Source of the DNA: Eudromia elegans
Taxonomy: Eukaryota; Chordata; Aves; Tinamiformes; Tinamidae
DNA: 64,000 bases
Direction of reading: 5' to 3'
Assembly (NCBI GenBank): GCA_003342815.1
Contig: PTEX01000295.1
Coordinates: forward strand, 237,210-301,209
Shown here: positions 1 through 14,400 of the stretch, one piece after another
How the letters are laid out: the number at the start of each line of letters is the position of its first letter
How positions within the stretch are numbered: the stretch's first letter is position 1
Program-made: the position numbers and the translations under genes
Notes under the pieces: model-generated
What the model was told of the DNA's origin: nothing
Database searches by the model: none
What the model saw: only the letters and a program-made list of their open reading frames with translations

Positions 1-1366
1 AGTAAGATTTAAAACTATCTCTCAAGGATATTTTTTGATGCTGTCTGATTTTATTCACGCTTTGTTCTTTCCCTTGAGTGCTTGTGTTTAAAAGTACATG
101 TGATGATCCACGCTGAGTCCTTCGGCTTCGTTCGCTGCAGGTCATTTGGGAGCAGGAGGAGGTGCACGTGCTTTGCAAAGACACCCGAGCACGGAGCTTC
201 CAAGGATCCGGGTAACCGAGGAATGCCACGTGGTTATGGCAGAAGTCCAGGCTGCTGAGGAGTTTGGCTTCACTCCGGCTGGATTCAGTCGAGTCATGAG
301 TTCTCCTAGAAGAGATGGCAATCGGACCAACCATCGCGGTCCCTGTGTGGGCCATGGTGGTGGTAACTGGGGTCCCATTTTAGACAGAGGACGGTCACTG
401 CTAAGCTAGGATCTCCTGGAAATTAAACAGCCGGCTGACCTCTCAGCAGGAATACCCCTAGATACTCTTGCAGTGTCTAAGGATTTGGTTGGCAGCGTTA
501 CAAGAGCAGCGTGGGGAGCAAAATCCCATAACTGCAGATCGCATCAGGTTATATCGAGGCCATGGCATCCAGTGTCGGGGTGAAGACAGCTGTAATATCC
601 CAATTTGATTTCTAAGAGGAGGGTTGGGTAAGATTTTGGGGGTGTTTCAGCAAGAGAAGTATGTAAATACTCATTATATGGGATGTAAACATGCCCATAG
701 CAGTGACAGGGCATACTGAGGAGCAAGAGCCATAGATGGCAGCTTGAGGGGACCAGGTTGGGTGTGAAGAAGCATTTATTCCTCTGGAGAGGGACGAGGC
801 CTGGGACAGGTCATCAGGGAGGTGGGACCTCTCCATCCTGAGGAGATGAAATTGGTGTCGTTAGTGCTGTCTCCTCTGCTCACTTCTGCCACTGCTGGGG
901 TAGGAGACCAGCAGACGTGTCCTTTCTGGAGCTGTACATCTACAGCGGAGCGATGGGATCTCCTCCAGCACGGCCTTTCCGAAGACAGCCTTTGATGGGC
1001 TTCCACCAGAGCGCTGTGCCTTCCTGTGACACTTGGTTTCCTCCAGGTGGCCTTGGGTATCTCCAAGGAAAAATCTTCTTTCTCCAGACTTTACCCATGG
1101 TCTCTGGGGCCTGGGAACTTCGAGATTTGCAAGCTGGATGAAGACGGCGTGCAGGATCTCCCCTGTTTTCCGGGTCCTCCGCCACGCCTTGCTCAGCAGC
1201 AAGCCCTCGTGTCCCTGTGTCTGCCTTCCTTTGCTCACAACCTCAGCCCCGGGAGCCCTGCCTTGTGCGGGAGGTTGAAGGACCTCCCTGCCACCGCTTG
1301 GTTGCCCCGTGCTCTACAGTTCAGTCTGATGAACTTGGCACGGCCTCAAACTGCAGCAACGGGGCA
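1..1366. other. Intergenic sequence downstream of PTEN
   Basis: Ordinary mixed-composition DNA. Short overlapping ORFs occur on both strands, none recognisable. No exon of the expected neighbour RNLS could be identified. Confidence 0.6.
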
Positions 1367-1414
1367 CGGAGCTGGTAACGGAGCTGGTGACAGAGCTGGT
1401 AACGGAGCTGGTAA
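1367..1414 (+). repeat. 12-bp tandem repeat, four copies
   Basis: The unit cggagctggtaa occurs four times in a row with two single-base changes (units start at 1367, 1379, 1391 and 1403). It sits at the edge of a GC-rich stretch. Confidence 0.95.
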
Positions 1415-1439
1415 CAGGCTGAAGCTGGGATTAAGGGTC

Positions 1440-2085
1440 CCGGAGAGCCGAGGGCATTTCCTGAGCTGTTGAGTGAGCGCCTCGAGCTGCCGCGCAGGGA
1501 TTTCCGAGGGGCGCGAGCCGGTTCGGCCGCTAATCCAGGCTCTGATGCGCTCCTCGTAAGCCGCTTTGCGCCGCAGAGCCGAGACCCTGGCGTGCCAGAG
1601 CCTCCGGCCCGTTGCGGGGCTGCACCGGCTCTCCGCTGGCCTCCTCGGGCTTCGGCTTCGCTCTGCGGTTCGGGTCGCCCCTCGGCGCCCAGCTGGTGCT
1701 CACGGAGCAGCGGTGTTTGAAGCATGGCTGAGTCGCGGCGCCAGGAACAGCTCTGCAGCCAAGGCCGTCTCCAGGAGCGGCGGGAGGACACGCCGTGCGA
1801 GACCGGCACCTCCGGCGGCAACCGCGACGAGGCCGCCTTGGGTTCGTCCTTCACAGAGAAATCCAGCAAAGATCCTCCTCTGGAAGAAAACAAGCAGAAT
1901 CCGAGGAAGTTATTGCCAGACTGGGAGCTTTGCCTTCACAGAAGGGAGGCCTGGGCAGGCGCCGGTGCAGGCGGCTGCTGCTCCCTTAGAGGCTGTGGTG
2001 CTGTGGCCTGTGGAGTCCCTCAGAAAGCCTCCAGTCCTGCCACAACGGGCAAAAACAAAAGAAAAAGCTATGAAATGTAGCCTTA
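1440..2085. other. GC-rich, CpG-containing stretch
   Basis: CpG density rises sharply from about 1470 to 1840, then drops to AT-rich sequence after 2080. Open frames occur on both strands. The only one with a strong start context is at 1724-2080 (plus). I do not recognise a product. Confidence 0.5.
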
Positions 2086-2330
2086 ATTTTTAAAAAATAA
2101 TAATTAAAAGTATTGAAACACAAAGGTTTTCCAAGCCCTGCTGCCTCCAAAAGCCCTTTGGTCGGTAGACGATATAACCACGTTCTCCCTTCGTCTTCTT
2201 GCCCCCTGGACGCACAAGCTCCTGCAACTCCTCCTTGTAGCCTCCAGCCCCATCATCATCATCACTGCAGGGCTCGGCTGGCCTTGCTGCAGCGCGTGGA
2301 GACCGTGCTCGTGTCGGGCGCACGGTCAGG

Positions 2331-2364
2331 GGTGGGTGGGTAGGTAGGTAGGTAGGTAGGTAGG

Positions 2365-2427
<63 letters not shown>

Positions 2428-2428
2428 T
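2331..2428 (+). repeat. GGTA/GATA compound microsatellite
   Basis: An array of GGTG/GGTA units (about 2331-2363) passes into about 16 GATA units (about 2364-2428). The array is nearly perfect, so probably young and polymorphic. Long minus-strand ORFs here are only the translated repeat (YLSI and YLPT). Confidence 0.97.
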
Positions 2429-5400
2429 GCTGACCATCGGAGCACTGCTCCGTGCTGGAATAGAGGTCAGAGCCTCTTCCCGGACAGCTGCTCTCGTCGC
2501 CCGGAGCAGAGGGACAGGGAGCAAGCCAAGAGGTGAGACGGGACTCGGCGTCTGAGGGCGGAGGCGGCACGAGGCGCCCGCAGCCGGAGGAACGCGCAAT
2601 GGGCAGTTCCGAGGCACGAGCAGGGTTTCTTGCAGCTGCCTGTCCCTGGAGGCCGTTCTCCTGCGGATGAACATCCCCACGTCCTGCAGCGCAAGGCCGA
2701 CACGGAGGGCATCACTCTGGGCTGCTCCACCCGGCGCACCCCTTCTGAAGCAACGAGATGTTTAAATCGCGTACTGGTGGGAAAAGGAAACCTCTCCGAG
2801 GAAAGCGACCAGAGGGTTAACCTCAGCTCCGACTTGCTCCCTTACTTTTTTCCTGTGAATAATGAAATTAGTTGTTCGGCAGTTGCTGGGGGGCTGAGCT
2901 GAGCCTCCCTGCAGAACAATGCGCGCTGTGCTCTTGACGGGAGTGCACTGGTGGTGAACTTTGAGCTACACATCTGCTTGGAGCAGCAGCTCCTATTCCC
3001 AGCTGAGCGGCACCAGCGGAAGACCCCGGCTCCGTCCGTGCCGGAGCATGTTTTTGCTAGCTGCCTTTTAGCCTGACAGGCAGAAGGGATGGATGGAGAG
3101 AAACTATTTATAAACCTCATTCAAAAAGCACCAGCAAGCTCCGTCCTTTCGCTGGGTCACTGCGAGCGGGAGGGGAGCTTTGCATAAAATAAATAAATAG
3201 AGTGACTGTTGGACTAATCTGCAGCCCATTAGCAGCAAAGCCCCTTAAATCTGTGCATTAGCTGCACAGAGAGGCTGCACGGGGAATATGCCCGGGCTGC
3301 TGCTTCTATGGCACTGCCGATCTTACACACTCGGCTCTGAGATCAGGAAGGGGACACGGAGACTAAGGGAGGCGCCTGAAGACTGGGAGAAAGTCAATGT
3401 CGCTCGAGTCTTCAAAAAGGACAAATACCTGTGACACGATGAAGCCACTGCTCGCGCTAACCCTAATGCAAAACAGGACACTGAGGAGCAGATCGAGAGA
3501 GCTGGTGCTGTACACACCCCAGGACGCGCTCTCCGCCGTGATTTTTGCCTTCGTCCTCACTCTCTTCACCGACCGATACTCAGAGCTATTATCTGCGAAA
3601 GCCGAAGACACCAAGCAAGTAAGAGGATACCCAGAGTTTATCCAAACATGGAGGAGCTGTGCAGCAAAGGAGAAGGTACCTCCTTTGAGAAGAAGCCAGA
3701 AAGGGTACAAGAGCCTCGAGTTCTCCTCCAAGGGCCTAAATTTGACCACATTGAGCCAGTGAAGAGAGCACGTACACGGCGTGTTTCACTGTGCCAAAGA
3801 GAACCAGTTCGGTTGCTCCTCTGACCATTACATTTCCCCCCATTATAGCAAGACACATGGCTTGTGTCTCTACCAAAAGGACTCCTAGGCTTGAGCGGCG
3901 GACGTCAAGAAGCAGTGAAGCTCTTTGGATGCTGGCTTCACTATTCACTTGATCCACGGGCCTTTGTTTTTAAGGTGGCTTCACCTCGAACCAGCGCAAC
4001 TCAACGCTCCTTCTTCTACTGCTTTGGAGAGCAAAGTGGTGCCAACACCTCCCTCCTCCACACGGCAAGAAAACCATTTTCTGTCTTCTGCAGAGAACAA
4101 AATAGGCCGGTTATCCTGTTCCTTTGCTTTTCACCTCTCCCGCCAGCAGGTCGTGTAGTCCAGCATGGGTACTCGTCTCATGGGACTCCGCTCCACGCAA
4201 CGTGCTGGGGCTTGAAGCACTGGGGGAAGACCTGACTTTGAAGGTCAGGATCCCTGAGCTGCTCTCGCTGAAGCCGATGGCCCAGAGGGTCCTTTTCTCT
4301 AGGGGGAAACCCCCGCGTGCCGCTGCCGTGGCACAGTGGAGGGATCGCCAAACACGGAAACGTTCCCTTAGCTCTTTACTGACACTTGGGGCTCCTTGCC
4401 GGGCTGCGCTCAAACTCAAACCTAACCACGGGCGTCTGCGACTTCCTGTGCTCTCCTCCTCCCCACCGTTCGCTCGTGCCCCTAGGGGAAACATCAGCAA
4501 TGGACACTGCTGGCGCAGGCTAAGCGGGAGTATAGAGAGTATAGTCCGTGGACGTCCATCCGCGGAGGTCACCCAGCCTCGGCTGGACAGAGCCCCACGC
4601 AGCCTGCTGCAATGTTGGCGCTGCTGTGAGCTGAGATGCGGCTGGAGACGCCCCGGACGTGGACAAGAAGTGACTTGGTGCCTATTCCTGGTGCTCTCCT
4701 GGTGCCAGGGTGAGCGGCGACGGGGTCGTGGGCGGCAGGGGTAGGTGGGCTGTCCTCGTCCGGCCCCCTGAGGCGGCCCAAGCCCGTGCTGGGCTGGTGC
4801 TTCATGGGAAGTAAGCAGGATCCGACAATGGGCTCATTGTGCGGGGCTGTTTACAGCGCTGCCGTCCGGGGGCGGGCCGCGAGGGCCGGCCGGCTCGCAG
4901 CGCCCCAAAGGTCAGCGCGTCGCGGGCGGCTGCCGCAGCTCTTGGACGACGTCGGATGGTCTGGTGGTTAGTCATCCCCTGCTCGGATGCGAACGGGACG
5001 CGCACAACAGCCTCTGCTAGCAGCCATCGCTGCACCACAGTTGGGCTTGTTTGGCTTTATTCTTTCTTTTATCTTGTGCAGGCTTCACAGGCGTTCACTT
5101 CAGTTGTGGGTTCTTTGGGGTTTGAGGTTTCTTTTGGGCTAGTTATGAATTTTTAGAGTTATCCTACTTGGTTATGAACCGGTGGGGTTCTGCTTCCCGG
5201 CTTTGCACGTAGCCGCCGAGCTGTGTTGAAGGGAAGGCCTGACACCTGTTAAACAGGAGGACAGAAGCTGCACGGAAAGATGAGAGAAGAGGAGCAGAGA
5301 CCCTCAAAACCCCAAACTGACTGAGACCTCAAAGAGTTGCAGACCTTTGACACACGTAAAGCCACAAAACTAGTACAGGGAGTGTGTGAAAAGACACACA

Positions 5401-8400
5401 GTGACTGATTTGAAGGCTTTCAAGGTAAAGACTGGCCTCCACATCCAAATGGCCTTGTGAGAACTGGATGTCCATACGTCCACACTTGGCTCTTTCTTAT
5501 CAGACACCTTAGGCATGGCAGCAGCATAGAGCACATGAATGCTGCGTGTTAGCCAAGTCATCAAGAAGAGAAGCTGCAGAGTCTGGCCAGCAGAACACAG
5601 GGCTGGGTTTTGCCTCTGCCCATCACTAGGAAGGTCTCACCATCCAGATTGGGCTCCCCAGCTCTGGAGGATGTGGAGACGCCGGTGAGGTCCCACTGGG
5701 GCAGGAGTACCCGACCCAAGAGGAGGTGGTTGGAGCAGGGCTTTTTGGGTCTGGCCATAGGGAGCCTGCAAGCCAACGAGGTGAAGAGCTTCCATTGGAA
5801 AAGTCCTAGCTAATACCCCCAAACCAAGCTGTACTAACACTGCCTCTGCTTGACCCAAAGGGACACAAGCAAGCCAGGGACCCCCATCCCGTTCCTGGGG
5901 CCATGCGCCCCATGCTGTGAACTGGCTCGGGATGTGACACATTAGTGGCTGCTTGCACTGGGCACTTGTGAAATGGTCTCTCACAACTTGAAAAGGAAGT
6001 TGGAATTAAAATATAGAATGAGTTATTCAGGACATTAACTCCGAAAGAGGGGCATGTTCAGCTGGACAACGAAGTAGTTCAGGTTTTACAGTGACTCTTT
6101 AAGAGACAATATGAATTATTTCATCCTGAGTAATAGCAGAGGGAGTCCTTCGTTCCAGTGCCATAAGTGGAAATGGACCCCTTTGACTCAACTAGACCAA
6201 GGATTTTTGTTTGGTTGGTTTTGTTTGGTGGGTTTTCAGGTAGCTCACAAAGACCACAGGACTCCTTTGAGCCAACTGGGGTCCCAGCCGTTGAGACTCA
6301 AGGCAAACGGGTGTAATAGACATGGGAGCACCATTTGTTTCTGTCAAGGGAGAAGTGAGGACCTTCAGGGTGACCTTGTGCTGTGGTGCCCTGAACATCT
6401 CCCTGCTTAGGGACCGTCTGTGTGAGGCCATTGGGACAACGTCCCTCTGGAGAGGTTGTTCCAAGTCCAACTGCCTTCTTGTTTATCCTCTGCCCAGCCT
6501 TTGAAGACCAGTTATTTTAAAGGAGGGTTCATGCCAAATGGGTAACGCTGGCAGATAACTCCAGAGGCAGATAAGGACTCCAGAGGTCCAACCTAGAGCA
6601 GAGCTAATTCTGAAACGGGGTGTAGTATTGCATCGATAACAAGGGCTTCCTTACCTTTTCTCATCCCGTTTTAACTCAACCACGGATCATTTTTCCCAGC
6701 GTGTTGTGGTCCCAGATGTTAATTTCTATTAGAGTTCAAAATCACCCCTGTCAAAGGCAGATTGCCGTCGTTCACTCCGGGTAGTTGATGGTTAAATGCA
6801 ATGACCCTCCTTTCAGGATCGTCGTTTCTCATCAGTCAGGAAGACCTCAAGTCACCTTCTGAGAAGGACATGAAGATTTCTCATGCTAGCTGAGATCTGA
6901 CTTGGCAGGTTCTGCAGAGCTGCTTTCTTTGTCTTCGGGATATATTTGCCACCAATGACTTGGCCTGTGAGTTTGCAAATTTACCTACGTGTGCAGCTGA
7001 ATTAAGTTTCGAAATAGAGAAAACACACAACCTTTAGAATCAAGGTCTTAGACTTTGCCGTTTTAAGACTTAAACCACCCCTTTAGTCAAGAGTTATCCC
7101 TCAGTCAGGCTGAACGCTTACCCAGTTTGGCACGTGTAGACTCCCTTGAGCCTGGCAAGGATGCTCCTTCCTAAGGACAATGTTGTCGCACAGATCTGCA
7201 CCACTCCGAGCTGCGCTTGGCGGGAGGATGACCAATTTGATTATGTGCACCTAGCAGTGACACCTGAACCCCAACTGCCTTAAGAGCTCGTGGGCAAAAA
7301 CCTCAGGACCACCAAGAGCTGCTGGGGACTGTCTGTGTTTCAGATCCAGATACCCAAATATGCAGTGCCCACAAGGTACCCACACGGGTTCACTCCCTAT
7401 TTATGCTCCTAAAAGGATCTGCCGCTCCATGTGCTCATCCGAAACCCTGACAGAGAGCAGGTAAGAAGCCTATTTCAAGCTTCCTTCAGCTGCTTTTTTT
7501 AATAATTCAAGCCTAAGATCATTGGGCAGATTCACTCTAATTAAACCCTTCTCTGCCCGCAAGATGATCGGATACCTGCATTTTGCAATAGCGAATCATG
7601 GCTCTGTTGGCATCAACGTTTCTCACGGCAGCTGCCAGTTTCGATGGCTCTGGGTCTTTGCTTTGGTAGCTGAGAGCTTGCTGTGTGCATCTCGCGTTCT
7701 TGTTTGTTCCTGGCTGAAATTAGCATCGAGTTGCTACGGAAATTGTTTGCTTTGTCGTTGTCGATCGAAACTAAAGGTCAGATAGTCAGACCTGCGCCTG
7801 TGCCTGAGCCTTGTTTACAGTTTGTATTAATAAGAACACTTGTTTAGCCAAGGAGGCTCCACAGAGCGAACGTAAGAGGCCAAAATACTTGAAAACTAGA
7901 GAAAAAAATACTACAGATCCTCCCCCAGCAGAGAGCACACGGGTGAGGATGTCCCCTGTAGTCCTGAGTAGGATACAACCCACAGCCACAGGACACACCT
8001 TGGGACCTGGCCAAGAGGCCTCTGGGGGCTGCATAGCCATAGTCACCTCGAAACCTCGTTGCATTGAACTAGATCCCCTGTGTATCTTCCTGCAAGACTG
8101 AGGCTAACTCTTGCAAGAAGGATGCTTGGGGGCTTTAAAAATAACCACATTTGTCACAACAACAAATAATTTTGTCTCCTAAACCTTCGTGTTGCAAACG
8201 TTTCAGAGCACAGGAAGCTAACATCCAACCAGGGCAGATATCCCAAGACTGTAAAAGTCATGGCTGGAAGGGTATATAAGGGAAAGACAAACTAAAAACA
8301 CTGAGGAAAAAATTCTTTATGAGTGGAGCAATAGAAAGTTCAGAGTGTTGCAGCGCTTTGCCCGGTGGAGCTGCGTCTCTTCAAGGAGGTTTCAGTGCCG

Positions 8401-11400
8401 TGACTTGGCTCCTCAGGACGGGCAGAGCGCGGGTCCCTGGTTGGAGGTGCCAGCCCTGGCGGAACGCGGTGCTGGAGAGAAAGCCCCGTGTCTCCTTCGG
8501 GCGCAGGGTCCCTCCGAGAGGAGCTGCTCGTCCTCCCGGACTCGTGCCTGGTTAGTCATCAGCAGCCGGATTCCTCCGCGGCAAGGTTGTCCAAGCGGCT
8601 GAGGTTTCCAGCCGCAACTGTTGACACTAGCCAGGGAACTGCAGACTCGCTTGGAGTGCTGGCAGCAGCTCAGTTCCCATCTCCCAGCAAGAAATCCGTG
8701 TCCTCATTTTCCACCCCTCTTCCTTGGGAAGCAACTAGAGGCAGGGAAGGAGAAGCATCTGCAGAGACAGGCAAGACAAAAGAGGGTCGTATTTTTTAGA
8801 CATTGGGACATTATTGCCCTGGAGAAAATGATTTTGTTCCATTCCTCCCCTACTGTGTCCCCTCTTCTCCAGCCTGTACCCCGGGCCCCAGACACTCCCC
8901 ACCAAAGCCTCCTCCCTCCTTTTATGAGCTGGATTTAAAACAGGGAGGCTCTGGTTTTATGGAAAATTCTTTGTGGCTTTTTGCGACGCTTCGATAATGA
9001 CAAAGAGAACTATATCATCAATAACTGAAGCCCACTTGTCTCTTCAGAGGGAAGTGCAGAGGCTTGTTTTCCTGAGGCTTCTTCAGCACCAGCCCTGAGC
9101 AAACCAACAGTTCCAGAATAAGGATCGTGACACAACTGGAATGAAACTGAGTGGACAGTGGCAAGGCCCCATTTTCACGTCACCTGCACGAGGTTCGAAA
9201 GGGGCGAGGGCTGCAGCTTCCTTCGGGGCGTCTCGCGGCGTCCGAGTCCCTTCCATGGGTGTGTGAGCGATTCTGAAACCCTCAGCCCCAAGGCGAAGCC
9301 AAGCTGCAGTGAGAAAGTCCCGCTGAGGCCTCAGGCCCCTTCTTTTGTTGGCAAATGCTCCACAAACACACTGCAAATCAGAGGCGTTCCTTTGCTTGCT
9401 GAGCATTTTGGTATGAGCGGCTTTTGTCGCGTCACTAATGGTACTGGTGCCGTCACGAGTGATGCACATCAGATATCCAGTCATGCTTTTACTCGGAGAT
9501 CTAACACCAGAAACGTTTTCAGAAACGGTGATTTTCTCCTCTTTTACACAAATGCCGAGATGTTTTCCGTGCGTCAGACGCTCAACTCTAGGCTCCATCA
9601 CTACATGTTTGAATCGGGAAGTAAAGCAGAAGTCCCTCGTGCACGATGCCTTGCTCATCACAGGGAATTCCCAAGGGAATGTCTCTGATTCCCTGTCTCA
9701 GAAGAACCTGAAAGTGGCTGTGTGGGCTCAAAGCCACTGAGCCCAGCAGCCTGTCCCCTGCTGTGGCCCAACGCACTCGTGGTCGTTCTAACTCTACTCA
9801 AAGACTAAAGAACAAGCCCGGAGCTCCTAAACCTGCAGTGACAAAGAAATAAGTTGGTTTTCCTTTTCCCAGAGGCAGCAAGATAGAACTATACCCGCGT
9901 TAGGGAGCTGAATGCAAACGGGATAAATATCCTCCATGGTGCAGGACACCCTCTGTTTTACATCAGAAGCAGTTTGGCCTCGATTCCTCAGAAAGCTATA
10001 AACCTGCTAGGACTAAAATAACCGAGACAACCTCAATCCAGGGAGATTAGCAGCGTATTTTATAGCGAGTAGGCTGAAGTGGATACATGCTAGTATCCAA
10101 TGTTGGACAGTAAAGCATTCGTCGTAGAGCGTATGGGCTTAACCACTCTATTATTGTGCTTTTTTTGGACGCTTGCCTGTGAGCTTGCTGAAGTTCAGCA
10201 AATGGAAACTGAATTTCTGGTGCTCTTTTTCATTCTTTAGCCACTGCTTTGTGTTTAATCAAGGCATTTTTGCCAAGAGACTTTTCTAAAATCCAAGCAG
10301 AAGGAAAAGCGACGTGGGAATACCGCTCACGTCGAACCCGACTCGCAACGCTGGCGGTTCCGGGACTCGCTGCTGTCGCTGGCAGGTTCAGCACGGCTCG
10401 GCTGGCTCCGTCGCCAGGCCGGCGGCCGGCCGGGAGCTCCAGCTCAGGCGACCGCGCTCCTCTTGGCGGCTCCCACCCGTTCCATGCGTGTCCCATCCTC
10501 TCTCCCGGGCCAGGAACGCTGCCTCCAGTCCCACCTGGCCTGCCCCAGGGGCTCGTGCAGCTGCGGAAAAGGGAAGGATTCCGTCGTTGCTTGTACTTCA
10601 AAGAGCCACTACAAGGATTTCTTAATTAACCTTACACCCCACTTAAAAAACGCATAACAACGAAGGAGTGCCAGGGCTGCTCCCCACTGAAGGGCAGCTG
10701 GTTTCCATAGGATACGGTTGCTTTTTCATGCAGGAACATATGGATCCTGTTAGCAAATGGCAAGAAGCTGCTAAACATTTCTCTCCATCACCTCTTTCCA
10801 CTGACACCATAGTTGAGCATGGTTTCTGTGGCTTCGCTACCTTGGATAAGGATGAGCTACAGGTCCAATAGCACAAGACAGGCACCATGGGCCTGCCAGA
10901 ACACCTCACGGACCCAGATGTACCTCCCTCCCTTCCTGCACCTCAAAGAGACGGAGCACAAAGCCTGTGGACCACCAGCTTCCCTGAGGATTTGACACCA
11001 GGAACCCACCCCAGGAGACAAGAGGCATCTGAAAAACGAGTATGTCCCACTATGAGTGGGTGAAAAAGGGAAAAAAGGGGGAAATCATCAATGCCGTGCT
11101 CCGGTGTTGGAGCCCAGCATTCAGTTCTCTAAGCCGTGGTCTCCAGGGTGCCGTGGCTGTCGTGGTGGGTCCAGGATGTCGTGGTGGGTCTAGCGGAGGT
11201 TTGACGGCCCTTTCAGGGACCATTAGCTCACACCAGCAATGCGACCCGTGGCAACTAACCCTGACAAGGCGGAGCTCCTTTTTACAAATTAACTAATGAA
11301 CTAATGAACACTTTAATTTGAAAAATGTAATTCAATTCAAACTTAGAATAATTTTCAAAAATCTCTCTGTTTGTCATTTACAGCCTCCAAGGTTTTAACC

Positions 11401-14400
11401 TATTTTAGAGGTTTCACAAGCAGCCTGAAGAGCCATGGTGCAAACAGGATCCAAAGGGCTTTTGGGTTTTACTGCCTGTTTGAGCATAGGTTTTGAAGAT
11501 TGTAGGTTGAAAGGAAGAGGCTTCCAAGATGATTAAAGGTGGATTAACAGGAACTTGCTGGCCTTACCTCTCACACTGCTTGCTAATTCTCTGTTACGTC
11601 CAGTATTTTCTTTCTGCTGGCTTTGTTTATTTGTTTGCTGGTAATGAAAAAAATAAGAACACAATAAGAAGCACAAGAAAAGAAAAAGCCCGCCCCTATT
11701 TTTGTGATATAATCCCAGACATTCCCGGGACACCTGAGCCGCTGAGTGCTGCATTACTGCCCAGTGTGCCTGTGGGAATGGGTGGTGGATGCTCCTGCTC
11801 GACTGAAGCTGCTGGCTGCTCAGCCTGTCCCCATGAAGCCCTGCTTGGGAAGCGCTGGCTCTACGTACCAGGGGAGGAAAAAACCCCGGGGCTGAAATCT
11901 CTGGTGTCTGTCCCAAACTGTCTTCCTCTTGTGTCGGGCTCTGGGTTTCCATCCAGATTACCTTGGACGGAAACTGCGTCAGAAAGTCCTCACCACCATA
12001 CATCTTCTGCAAGTGGCAAAAAATCAGTTCATTGGCTCAAACTGTGTGTCCTTCTGTTTCTTTCCTAATGAATATTTCCAGGAGAATTGCAAAGAAATGT
12101 AAATAAAGTGACCTCCTGGACTCCCAACCTGCCAGGATTTTCTTCTGCTGTGAGTGGAGAGGCAGAGGTAATACCCACACACCGGCTTCATCATTTCAGA
12201 TCCCGCGGCATTTTTCCTTCTCTCCCGACACCGAAATAACACGTGCTTTTCTATGGCTTCTAGTTCAGTTGAAGTCTGAGGTGCTACACGCTGACCTTGA
12301 CACGTGTCCACGTGCCCAGCGCGGCAAGCCTTGCTCCAGCCAGCAGCACGAGCACTGGCATCGATGACACATTTCCGGCTGTTGCTTTTTGTTTCAATTC
12401 TATCATTCACTTTGAATGAAGAGCTTAGTCTTTATTCTCTCTCTCTCTCATAGACTTTGTAAATGCCACATATAGTAAGGAAATCAAGATTCTTTATAAC
12501 CAAAAACACTATGTATAGTTTCTCCTCGTCCTAACTCTGTCCAGATGCTGGTATTCTCTGTGGGAGAATGGGGAGATCCCTATGGGAATGCAGCACTCAG
12601 CCTCTCCGAGAACCTCAGCCCTCCAACTTGCAATGGAAAAAAAGAAAAAAAAAAGAATGGAAAGAATGCAAAGTGGCTGCATTCAGCTCATAGTATTTTA
12701 TTTGCCCTGGATCTGGTGAAATTGGAACTGGGACTTCGATATGGGAAACAATGGATGCCTATTAATGGTGTTGAAATGTTATTTTTCTTAGAGCAACACT
12801 CGGCTTTTTCTGCTCCTCTGTGCCTGAGCAAGCAGTAGCCTCTGCGTTTGGCCCAAGCGATGTTCTTCTTGCACTGGAGGAAGCCAGAGAGCCAAACAAG
12901 TGCAAGCAGGAGGAGAAGGCAAAGCTCCGGACGTCTCTGGAAACAGAAGTCGTCTTTGTGCAGACTCCAGCTCTGAGTACTTTGCAGGAGGTGAACCCAC
13001 GGGAGGCGGTGCCGTCCCGCTCTCCCTCTGCGGAGGAGGGCGCTGCAAGGGGCAGTCCGGCAGCACGAGCACATCCACCTCCCAAGGTCCCTGTTCCCGG
13101 GCCCTCCTCACAGTCACGGTGAGCAAGCACCAAACCAGCCCTCCACGCACAAGGGGGCTCTCAGAGTCACTGATTTCCTTAATCTCTTGGCAAAATTCTG
13201 GTATCCAGCCATTTTTGAGAGCTCGAGCTAGCTTCAGATCTGCACTGGAGAGGAGCTAGAGACAGTCCTTCATCCTTGGATTTATATACATGGCTCCGAA
13301 AGTAACCCACCGTCACGATATGTGCTTTCTCAAGCTGGATGATAAACAGCCACTGGGTAATGGGCAGGAGAGCCTGTCTGGTCTTCCCTTGGGTTCAGGA
13401 TGCTGACAGCTCTACGTGGTCCAGCTTACAAATATGCGACAGGGAAATTTCGAGCAGGCAGAAAGGATGAGCTTCCATTCATAGGGTCAACACGCACAAG
13501 GAGAGGAGGAAGAGGAATCTCGCCCTGGAGAAGATGGAGAGAGGAGGACAAGGGATATTCTCATTTCTCCCAAACAACAAAAAAGTTTCTTTCCTAAGTT
13601 GATTCCCTCCTTCCAACATCCCTCCACCAAATCTGCTGCGAAAGCCCCTTCCCTGCTCTTCAAAGAGGGAGGTGGAAAGAGCTGCGAGATGCGAGTACCA
13701 ACTGTGGGCCCCAGTTTGGCTGAGGCCCTGGAAGATGCTCAACTGTCGACTTGTGTCTGGGATGCTCGGGGTTTATTTTCACCCTCCTGGGAGGAAAGAG
13801 GGAGTATCTACAGCGCACTCAGGCGCGTGAGCATGACTACTCCAGACCACGCCGGAACCTCAGGAGAAGAGCAGAGGGAAATCACTTGTCCATGCAGGGA
13901 GGCCCCGCAGTGAAAGGCCGTCTGCCAAAGGCCAAGTGATTACAGAGTGGTACGCTGGCTTTCTCCACAACATTAGTTTAGACACCACTTAGACAGGCAG
14001 AAACCACAATCATCTCAAATCGTTTGAAACCCGACATGTGATAAAAGGTACATGTGAGCGAACACCGAGTTTCCTTGCAGTTAACCACATTTTAGCGTGT
14101 CGGGCAAACACCAGGAGTCAGGCACGCACCAAGAGGAGGCCACGCTGAGAGACAATCCCATGAGAGACTGCGTGGTTGCAATGAGGAGCCTGCCAAAGAC
14201 CTTTAGGACATCACGCCAGTTCTTCTAAGCTTCACACCAGCTTTGTTGCGGGAAGGGGAAGTTCTCCGTCGCATGCAAGAACTTCGATTTGGTTTGACCG
14301 AGCAATCAAAGACCTGCGTGCTCGAGGGCGATCCTCATGGATGTCTCTGTGCCGGTGTGCCCAGCGTCTCGTCCCAAAGCCTCCTGAACGGCCAGTGTCT

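Noticed and set aside
2090..2680. A 196-codon minus-strand ORF and its overlapping 102-codon neighbour
   Set aside because: The middle is the translated GATA/GGTA microsatellite (YLSI repeats); the flanks show no domain.
9083..9688. Long ORFs on both strands (192 and 176 codons)
   Set aside because: They overlap antisense, have no recognisable domain and no support from promoter or splice signals.
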